A DNA stretch of 64,000 bases from the NCBI GenBank assembly GCA_905116865.2, contig CAJHNH020002513.1, positions 426,501 through 490,500 on the forward strand, read 5' to 3'. The translations under genes and the position numbers were made by a program. Below are positions 55,710-64,000 of the stretch, one piece after another. Every line of letters starts with the position of its first letter. Positions within the stretch are counted from its first letter, which is position 1. The notes under the pieces are model-generated. The model was not told where the DNA came from and did not search any database. It worked only from the letters and a program-made list of their open reading frames with translations. The stretch comes from Candidula unifasciata (lineage: Eukaryota; Mollusca; Gastropoda; Stylommatophora; Geomitridae).

Positions 55710-56570
55710 AGCAAATCAAGGCGTGTGGAAAAACCAGTTTTGCTAGAAAGTGCAATTAGAAAAATAAAACAACAATGCAGTTAGTCAAAATTTTAAAACC
55801 CACATGGAGAAACGAATTTAGAGAATCTTAATTACACAAGCTATAGGCAGTGCGATCAATACAAATCCCCAGTGTGCCCCCCCCCTCTCCCCTTCCCCTC
55901 CAGAAAATGTCATTGTAGTCAGTAAGAAATAACTAATTAACAAGGTCAATAATTATAAATAATTTTTGTATAATTTTCTAAAACTATAGTAGGTACTAGT
56001 CCAGTTCATTATCTCATTTTATGGCAGCATGTTGTTTACAATGTATCTTTTTTATAAGTCTAAAGCATTCCTCCACGTTCAAGAGCTGAACACAAGATGA
56101 AACTACTTTCTCATTCTTTGACTTTTCTAAACGTTGTGTTGTTGCTGTGAATCCTTTGTGTAGATCTTCATTTACTTCTACCGAATTTTAGGAATATTCG
56201 CATCAGCTACACAACATTTGTTACTCTTCTGCTTCTTTTTTTCCCCGGCGTAACAGTTTGTATCATTGACCTCCTGTTAGGATGAATGTGAAGTGGTAAC
56301 CCTGGCTCCAATTGTTTACAGCATGTGATGACATGCATACAGGACGTGGGACCCATATTTGGGCAAATGTGTCAATCTAACCTTTGATGACACGTTCATA
56401 ATTTACTGACATTATACACCGTGATTAGTTCTCGGAAAGTAACGAGGCATTGTGCAGAATAATGACGTGTCCAGTAGTGCACTGAGGTCCTAATCTATCA
56501 GTCCCATAACAAATGCTCGTTCTGGCTAGCTGTATTAATCATGTTGTTTAGGCTCGCCTCTTGGAAGCTG
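55710..56570. other. Intergenic/intron, no gene seen
   Basis: A C-rich run lies at about 55876-55905. Nothing else identified. Confidence 0.45.
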
Positions 56571-56583
56571 CGGAGATGTGGTT

Positions 56584-56940
56584 TTATAGACGAATGCTGA
56601 GAATACTTGACGCTGTGATATCAAATACCAGTCTTTGTTGCACTAAGCGACGTCCATTCGCTTTTGCTATAAACCCCCATGCACTTCGTCTGCCCATAAA
56701 CACAGAGCCATCTGTATAGATAATCACATCACTTGGCCGGGAATTGCCATGAATCATTTGTTGAACTTCTGATTCTGCAACACTAGATGGCCAGTCCCTG
56801 TCCTCACGACCGAAAGTGATAAGAACCCTACACAAGTCAGAAACTAGCTCAGACACTTTGACCTACTCCTCACCTCGCACACATTTATCAAGCCTGCACA
56901 GAAGGCGTATTGTGTCTTCAGCTCATGCCATCCAAGACCT
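56584..56940 (-). mobile_element. LINE RNase H fragment
   Basis: The minus frame includes PSDVIIYTDGSVFMGRRSAW followed by GFIAKANGRRLVQQ. Tyr-Thr-Asp-Gly-Ser-Val-x-x-x-x-x-Ser-Ala-Trp-Gly is the first RNase H block of I-type LINEs. The upstream sequence reads LGWHELKTQYAFCAGLI, possibly the linker after the RT. Not overlapping any other domain. Confidence 0.65.
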
Positions 56941-56944
56941 TTAT

Positions 56945-57355
56945 TTTTTCAATCTCTGACCCTTAGCTCTACCCAGGGCTTCATGCGGGAGGTGTTTCTT
57001 GTCTGCACAGAAATTTCGATAAAGAAAATAAATTAAATGTAAAACTGCGATGAATTTCCCCGATAAATCTATTCCCCACTTTAATAAGATTTCAGATTTC
57101 ATGTCAATTTTTTTTTTTGTGTGTGTGTTATTTTTGCATGTAACACTTATATAAGCAATCTTGTTTCCTTTCGCACAGTAAATGATGACGTTATTTAAGG
57201 TAAACGAATAAAGCAACAATTTCATCCATAGCATATACAGCTTTCTTCAATAACATTTTTTTTGGGTTACTTTCTTTTTTAACGGATTTATGTTTTTTTT
57301 TTAACCAGACCATAGATTTGCTATTTACTATATAAAGCCTTTATGTTCTTTCCTC
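56945..57355. other. T-rich intergenic/intron sequence
   Basis: No gene; several T homopolymers (57110, 57255, 57290). Confidence 0.45.
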
Positions 57356-58134
57356 TGTAGTGAATCTCATTTTCTCCTAGATAAATTATGCCTAGACAGA
57401 ATGACGTCAGTAATAAATGTGAGTGGAATATGTTGAGTCTAACTGGGACAACACGGGAATTGCTGATAGTCTAACTTCACGGGAATTTTAGAGAAATGCT
57501 GATAGTCAAACTTCACACGTGAAGTATAATTATTTACGTGTAGAGAAATGCTGATAGTCAAAACTTTATGTGAAGTTTAATTATTCACGGGGATCACAAA
57601 TAAAGTGCTGGCCAAATACAATTCGGGGAAATCAGGGAACACGGAGAATTCGGGAATACAAAGAGGGGAATTAGAAGGCTATATAATGCCGTAGAAAGGG
57701 CTGAGAGTCAGTCTCGTTTAGGCCTAGGAAATGAATACATGACGAATGATGGAGTGTCTGCGGGATCCAGAAAGAGTGTTTAAGTCAGACGTGTCTGCAC
57801 AGTGTTTTTCCAACGCCTACCTGGCCATCAGTTGCGTCGAACGGAAGTCGTAGCCAGCTGAGAATGTTTTGTGTTTTTGATCGGAAGGAATCGTTGTTGT
57901 TCATTTAATTGTGAAATGGATGTTAGATTATAAGGTAAAGTTGACATGTTATATAATTGAGTGACTATGTTGTATATTAACATTTACTGGCTGCAATACC
58001 AGCGAGTGAACAAATAAACTGTACGTGGAATTTGCATCGTTCGACAGCGTCCATGTTTTCTCGTGTGTTGTCAGTCGGTGAATAGAAGCGTGCAATGACT
58101 CACTTGAGCCAGAAGACAATAGAAAGTCATCGCA
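57356..58134 (+). mobile_element. Solo LTR-like element, copy 2
   Basis: Homologous to 3482-4196, starting TGTAGTGAATCTCATTTTCT and ending GTCATCGCA. Shares ATGACGTCAGTAATAAATGT, GGCTATATAAT (57678), AGTCAGTCTCGTTTAGGCC, an AATAAAC polyadenylation-like box (58014) and GACAGCGTCCATGTTTTCTC. It is 64 bp longer because the U3-like part carries three tandem units starting GCTGATAGTC (57466-57590) with palindromic CACGTGAAG...TTTACGTG elements. No matching 5-bp TSD. Confidence 0.65.
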
Positions 58135-58139
58135 CATGG

Positions 58140-59425
58140 TTAATCCCCTCAGTTTATAAAAACTGCCAATTACTGCCTTTATTATACAACTTTCGGGGTG
58201 TAGGCTGGGGGCGTTGGGGGAAGGGGGGGGGGGGTGCTGATTAAGAGGTCTTTGAGCCTGAGGATTTACGGCCGCATGGCTAGTGCTGTCGCCACGACTG
58301 TGCAGGCCAAACTTTGGGATTTTACGTGATGCTAAACGCCTTGGGACTCAAAGAGTTAAGCATATTTTATCACCTGAAGTTTAAAACTCGCAGTCTTTGA
58401 ATACTGCTTGCTATCTACCCCCACCCCCCCCCCCCTACCTCTTTCCCTCAAATGCAGGCAACTATGAAAAATAACGGTACATGTTGGTTTACCTTCTTTT
58501 AATCCCCTTCCTTCGTTTAATCTCCTCATCATCATGTAGTAGGTCTTTTGCAGAACGTCGCTATCCTCACTTTCTGCCTGAAGGAAACTCGGTCTCTCGC
58601 CAACTCTCCCGCCTCATATACTTTCATATTCAAGGAGTCACTTATATCATGTGCCCATCTTCGTGTCCGTCGGCCCATGCCACTCCTTCCTGGTACCATG
58701 TCATCTGCTTTACTTTTTTCTCTGTCGTGGTGCTTGATATGACCAAAATATTTCAGTTTCCGAAACAGGATGCTGTTTAATCCCCTACCATCGTTTAATA
58801 AGTCGCAGCGTAATTTTAAGGCCTGCTATGAAAACAAAAGAGTGCATCATAAACACCGATAAATACCGTAGGTTTTTTCCTCTGTAACACATTTATGTCT
58901 CTTTTATTATAACACATTAAAATTCTTTCTTCTGTAAAACATTTATATTCTTACCTTTATAATTCATTTATGGCTTTTTTTTCTACATGTGTTTTATGTC
59001 ACTTTCTGTCGTAAAAGACAGTCGGTCTTTACATGAAAGGAAAAGACTTAGAAGGAAGCCAGCACTCCTTAACTCGGAAATAACAAAAACTGCAGAAGTG
59101 TTCAATTATACTTTTATCTAAGGGATTGTTCCAGGATGTAATATATAAGCAGCCAGCAATTCCTGTTGTGGGAACTAGATGATGGTAGGTGTGACCCACT
59201 GAAAGAGACACCTTGTAAATGTCTAGTTAAAGACCCTCCCACACTTTATATAGTCCCAAATGTATTTCACAGCACAAATGTAGAAGCATTCTTGTAGAAC
59301 AAAGTACATACTTATAGTTAAAATAAAAAGAACAAAAGTTGGCATTTCAATATTTATTGACCATATTAACCAAAATAAAATAATCACGAACTATGACCAG
59401 GGCATTATGATTCACAAGCCTACAG
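58140..59425. other. Intergenic/intron, no gene seen
   Basis: G run at 58218-58234, C run at 58424-58434. The stretch 58540-58760, read antisense, gives a few LINE C-terminus-like residues (Gly-Arg-x-Arg), too weak for a separate call. Confidence 0.4.
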
Positions 59426-59430
59426 GACTC

Positions 59431-59622
59431 AGAAACATTAGATCAAGATCATGACAAACTTGCTCCTATAATTATAACAGAAACATTAGATCAAGAGCAT
59501 GACAGACTTGCTCCTATAATTATAACAGAAACATTAGATCAAGAGCATGACAGACTTGCTCCTATAATTATAACAGAAACATTAGATCAAGAGCATGACA
59601 GACTTGCTCCTATAATTATAAC
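59431..59622. repeat. 48-bp tandem repeat, 4 exact-length copies
   Basis: Four complete 48-bp units (192 bp) start AGAAACATTAGATCAAGAGC. As 48 is 16 codons, one plus frame reads ETLDQEHDRLAPIIIT four times. That frame is open from about 59412 to a TAG at about 59652 but has no upstream ATG. Unit 1 differs by two changes (Glu to Asp, Arg to Lys); the rest are identical. Confidence 0.93.
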
Positions 59623-59629
59623 AAAAACC

Positions 59630-60425
59630 AAAACAATGTTCTGCTTCATCTAGCATCAGTCAGGACTTTCTTTAGTTTCAGTTCAGCGTGCTCTGGGTAT
59701 AAGCTTATGAATGGACATCTGCACAGTTGCTCACTGGAGTGGGATACATTCTGTCATTCACTCAGTCAGCATTCTGAGGTTTTTAGTTCTGCTCCCCTCT
59801 TAAAATCACACTCGAGTAAATAGACATAGAGTAGAAGACAGGTGAGGTACTGGCATTAGGGCTACCAGCCAAAGGGTTCACGTTCTATTTCACGGTTTTT
59901 CTGATCACATGTGGGAAACAGATAAGAATACCCGAGAACAAACTGGTATTGATCAATAATCAAAGGGTTCACATTGCAGTTTCTGCCTTTCTCTTGAATT
60001 AGGCAGTCTGAAGCAGTGTTGCCACTTTTTTGACAGAAAAAATATAGAAATAACAAGATTTGTGGGGGGGGGGGGGGGGGGGGGGGGGGTATCTTGAAAA
60101 ACATTCCAATGGTTACAGTCACAAATTACATAGCTATTGATATGACTACCCTAAAGAATCATGTCCTTATCTTCACTGATGTCTGTCTAACAAGATCCAC
60201 AGGATAAACTTAGCTTGGATGATAAAGTTGAAGCTTCAGATTGTCACATATCACTCCTGTCGCGTGCCTAATGTAAGGATTTCTCCTTCAGAACCAGCAG
60301 CACTCAGAGATAATTATGTTGAGTCGTTTGGCTCGTATTGGTCTAAGGGATTCCCCGTGGCCAATATACGATCAACTTATCTCTGGAGTAGGGCAACTCA
60401 AGTATTGGCACTACAAAATATGTCA

Positions 60426-60469
<44 letters not shown>

Positions 60470-61570
60470 TAGGCACACTTGGCTGGACACCCCCACTACT
60501 TACTAAAGAAAGCCCCCAGGTTATGATAGTTTATTATCATAACCATGTTAACACATATAATGAAGATACACATACATACACAACTGCTAAACACTTAAAA
60601 AGGTGAAATCGAGACACCTAAGTCAGCCATGAAAATGAATGTATGTTATCAATATAAATTAGATATATAAAAGTGAGACAAATGCCAGATCTCAGGATAT
60701 CATGTCCAAATCACAAGGAAACTACACAGACAGAGGGTCTTGGAGATGACATCTTTTCATCACTGGACACAAGGAGCTGTGAGGAACACAACATCATGCG
60801 AAGCATTAGACTTATCTTCTCTTCTCTCTGTCTATGATGCCTCCCTCAGCTCCGGATGATTTGACTGTCTTTGACTCTGGGAATTCCGCTCCACTGGATC
60901 AAGTAGTAAGAGTACTTCACTATACAGCAACTGTACCGGTATTTAGCAAGTCTCTATCACCAGTAAGGACACACAATGTCTTTGAGCCACATTAAGCTCT
61001 AGTACTGGTAGCTGTTTGAGGCACCATCTCCCATGGGTTGGAGATGTCAGGAACCTTCACAGGTGTTAGCTGGTGGGTAACAAGTTGGTTCTGGTGGTTG
61101 GATGGTTGGTGGATGTTGGTGAGACTGTGAATCTTCTGCCAGCTCTTCAGAAAATATACATCCCAAGCATATGTAAAAACTGAGACATTTCCAGATTGCC
61201 TTGAAAAGTGAAAGTTATACAGGCACAGATTAACACATCTGGACGCTTGAGAAGCTGGCAAGGAGAATAGCGTCGCTATGACACTTCAGGCGTTGGTACA
61301 AAAGAAGTTCCTTGTATACTGGGGCAAGGAGTAAATCGGTTTCCAAGAAACCTCAAATAACTCCCTAAATATATCTCCAAGAGATATACATTTAAAAGTG
61401 GAATTTAGTTAAAGTAACCAGAAAAGGCAGACATAATAATGTTGTCCAATAAAGGCCTATATATATAGATATAAGGGACTATATATTTCTGGGCGAGTCC
61501 AAGTTTGAATTATGTGCAGAGTACAGGTAAGGCAGGTTATCAGCCTTACAGACCGATGCGTAATGGCTAT
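59630..61570. other. Intergenic sequence with poly-G and TA tracts
   Basis: Contains a 26-G run at 60064-60089 and a (TA)n run at 60427-60461. The part next to 61570 may be the 3' flank of the hAT transposon. No gene recognised. Confidence 0.5.
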
Positions 61571-61574
61571 CATT

Positions 61575-63425
61575 TCACGACACAGATACAAAATGACTAT
61601 ATTCTGCTTTAACAGTTCCAATATCTTTTAATATACAGACAGCGAGCTGATAAGTTAAACAGCATTTTCCTACTCTCATCTTGTCGAATTTTATTGTCAA
61701 GATAGCATTTAAGGTATTTCTTAGGTTCGATTTGATATAATTCATAGCATTACAAACTATTTCTACGTCAGCATTTGAATGGGGTAGTATCATGACAGAC
61801 ATGGCACATTAAAAAAAATTACTGAATGGACTGTTTGGGGGGCATTTTCAAATTGTATCACTTCACTCCAAAATGCTTAAGTTTCTGTTTTGTTTGTCCA
61901 GTCAACCAAGTTTATTTTAGTTAATTGATATTTCGCTTCAGCCACACTATTATTAGTAGCCCATAACAGTTTCATACCTTTACAATATTTCGGTATGTTT
62001 TTTAATTGGCTGAAGTATGCTGCTCTCAAAAAAGAGTAAAATATTTTTCAATACATCACGATTTTCAGTTAGTCTCTGCTTCAATTGCTAGAACAATGAG
62101 ATAAGAAACTCTTGACAGCCCTTTCTTAAGTTGTTCTCTTCATTTTCTGTTAACAGGCCTTTTGTTTTTAAATCATCAATTTTTGATTCTACTTGATAGC
62201 TGTCTATAGTTCAAGTGAGCAAATCAGCTTAAGAAGTTGGCAATATTAGTCTTTTACCAACTGAGAGAAGTTGCAAAGTGAGATCGTCAAGCAATTTAAC
62301 TTTATCAGCATGTTTAAATTCAAACAGTTAAATAACCTTTTGCACTGCCATTAAAATAGGTTGTAAAAAGAGAAGAAATGTCAATTTCTTTTTTTCATCA
62401 CTGTACATTCAATATAGTATTTCAATTTTCTTTCACTTTTCCCTTTGTCTTGCTATTTCAAAGTGTGTGTTTAACTCCAGCCAGTGGTTCAAAATTTTTT
62501 CAACAGCTGGTTGAATTGATAACCATCTAGTTTTGCAATCTGACAAAATTTTCAGTAGTGTGGAACCATCATTTAATGCATGAGATAAGTTATTGTAGTT
62601 CTATTGTCTCGCAGATGTTTTGGAAAAGAAGTTATGGGTTTTAGAAAATAAAAAAGGTGTTCAAAATTCCTTGGTAAACATTCAGATATAGCATGTGATA
62701 ATGGTTGCTGCAGGGAATTACATACACATTTTAAAAGGATTAAAGATAGGATATCTTCCTTAAATTCAGCATAAAGGCTATTGTTGATATCAACCATCAC
62801 CGAGAAATTATCGGTATCAGTTGCAGCCAAATTATTCAAGTCTGATTGCTTGCTAATCAAAAGTTTCTTCAGTTCCTGAACATTATTTTCTGCATCACAG
62901 TTTTTCAATTGAACTAGTCCAAGATATGTAGAAAATACTCTTCTTTACCGATACTGTAATATATAATACACACACCATGCACTTTCAGTAAAGAAATGTC
63001 AATCGATTCATCTAATAATAAACTATATTTATTTGTAGAAACATAACTGATCACATCTTTTTCGAAGTGAGGAAAACAAAGAGTTCTTATAATATGTGTA
63101 CACTTGCTGCGATGCATTTTTACTTTATCAATAACTTTACTGTCTGAAAAAGCGTTTCTAAGCAAATCAATTAAATGGTCACAGTTCGAAATGACACAAA
63201 GAAATCTTAAAAATGTTGCGACCTATCCTTCAACTTTTGATGGTTCATTAATTGGTGCAGTACTGAAAACAGATGTCAGCGGTGAAACATCTTTGAATGG
63301 AACTGCAGTTTATGCGATTTAGTCTCTGCATGACTCTTAAAGTCATTCTCGCTTTAATTTCACACCTGCAGTACTTACAACGAGCCTTACTTGTATCTCC
63401 AGGATCAGCCATCATCCAGTCTTTA
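61575..63425 (-). pseudogene. hAT transposase pseudogene (BED finger to dimerisation domain)
   Basis: Minus-strand pieces in order. BED-type finger: DPGDTSKARCKYCRCEIKAR then, one frame over, KSHAETKSHKLQFHSKM (63290-63410). Catalytic core: MLRNAFSDSKVIDKVKMHRS, YSLLLDESIDISLLKVHGVC, then two stops (Asp-stop-Phe-Asn-stop-Lys) near 62905. Then ECLPRNFEHLFYFLKPITSF and LSDCKTRWLSIQPAVEKILN. Finally ILPHSNADVEIVCNAMNYIK and SNLRNTL, the C-terminal hAT dimerisation motif (61640-61800). Architecture matches ZBED5/SCAND3-like hAT transposases. Stops and frameshifts show it is dead. Confidence 0.9.
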
Positions 63426-63444
63426 ATTATGTGATCATGCAGCC

Positions 63445-63561
63445 AAGACCGGCTCGACCTGACGGGGCATGCTGCTGACTCACCTAACCGGGCTAGGATA
63501 TATTTCGTATCGTAACCCGGTTAGGTTTAGTCAACAGCTACCGTCAGCTGGAGTCGGTCTT
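63445..63561. repeat. Long imperfect inverted repeat (hairpin element)
   Basis: Left arm 63445-63492 (AAGACCGGCTCGACCTGACG ... CACCTAACCGGG) pairs with right arm 63516-63561 (CCCGGTTAGG ... GAGTCGGTCTT) around a 23-bp loop. The arms are about 47 bp with roughly 80% pairing and are much more GC-rich than the flanks. It lies just upstream of the hAT transposase start and may be a foldback MITE or part of that transposon's end. Confidence 0.85.
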
Positions 63562-63569
63562 GATGCACC

Positions 63570-64000
63570 AACTCTTTCCGAAATTTTGCAAGTTGAAAAG
63601 TTTTTTTCATAGTGGAAGACACATATGAAGGTGAGCAATTATTGAAAAAAAAAAAAAAAAATCCACAGAAAAAAAAATAACTACAAAGTCTGCATCACAG
63701 CTGTAATTCACAACACAGTGAGAATACAGTTAAAACAAAGTTAGTACCAGGGCTGCCAGATTGTTGAACGTTATCCCCAGTGAGTTCAAAGTTTAAGTAA
63801 TCGCAGTTACCACATTGTACGTGCCCAGATTAAAACAAAAAAAAAGTTTAATAAATATTTTATACAGTAATTATAAAACTGACACTGACAGAAAAAAAAA
63901 AATCTTTACAATATCTAACTCCAAATGAAAAACTTCTAGAATGACATCTACCATATGAACGTTAAAAACACCATCTAATGCAAGGGTAAACATCTAGATC
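63570..64000. other. AT-rich sequence at window end
   Basis: Several poly-A runs (63643-63660, 63891-63901). No gene seen. Confidence 0.5.

Noticed and set aside
59029..59211. Minus frame with Glu-Cys-Trp considered as an N-terminal receptor ectodomain exon
   Set aside because: The surrounding residues lack the Asp-x-x-x-Cys-Trp-Pro context and the other expected Cys; no convincing splice sites.

Overview
This is eukaryotic (metazoan) DNA. It has long AT-rich introns, many dinucleotide and tetranucleotide microsatellites, tRNA-derived SINEs, decayed non-LTR retrotransposons from several lineages and DNA transposon relics. There is no operon structure and no plausible prokaryotic gene. The mixture of I-type LINEs with RNase H, R2-type LINEs, TATA/CATA microsatellites and SPIN-like hAT elements suits a mollusc, probably a gastropod, but the sequence alone does not fix the species.

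The one host gene I can support is on the minus strand. Nine coding exons of a secretin-family (class B) G-protein-coupled receptor lie between 48181 and 11941. In transcript order they encode the C-terminal part of the hormone-receptor ectodomain (48063-48181), TM1 (42564-42658), TM2 (38711-38876), TM3 (36739-36895), TM4 (33301-33361), ECL2/TM5 (30122-30191), TM5 end/ICL3 (27908-27996), TM6 to start of TM7 (23384-23528) and helix 8 plus cytoplasmic tail with the stop codon (11941-12288). All have GT/AG boundaries, and every observed junction keeps the reading frame. Only one internal exon (TM7, expected about 42 bp, between 23383 and 12289) was not found. The N-terminal exons were not seen and may lie beyond 64000. 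The receptor most resembles PTH/PACAP-type class B receptors, but the ligand cannot be assigned.

Almost everything else is mobile or tandem DNA, much of it inside the receptor introns. Two I-like LINEs with endonuclease, RT and RNase H domains lie on the plus strand (18.3-22.1 kb and 43.2-46.4 kb). A 5'-truncated R2-type LINE lies at 51.9-53.5 kb. About ten shorter LINE 3' fragments are scattered at 4.5, 17.9, 22.7, 25.8, 30.8-32.6, 33.5, 37.2, 47.3, 50.7, 55.3 and 56.6 kb. Three dispersed SINE-like families are present, two copies with target-site duplications. DNA transposons include a hAT MITE with 8-bp TSDs (429-778), a TTAA-flanked MITE (46500-47233), two SPIN-like hAT relics, a decayed hAT transposase (61.6-63.4 kb), a Tigger/pogo remnant (29 kb) and a mariner remnant (8.7 kb). 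Two related solo-LTR-like sequences lie at 3.5 and 57.4 kb. Tandem arrays include a 15-copy 40-bp minisatellite (7281-7880) and a 48-bp array that reads as a 16-residue repeat (59431-59622).

I see no undescribed multigene system. The most useful result is the reconstructed split receptor gene. Next come several well-delimited transposons and a recurrent contact between LINE fragment ends and microsatellites.
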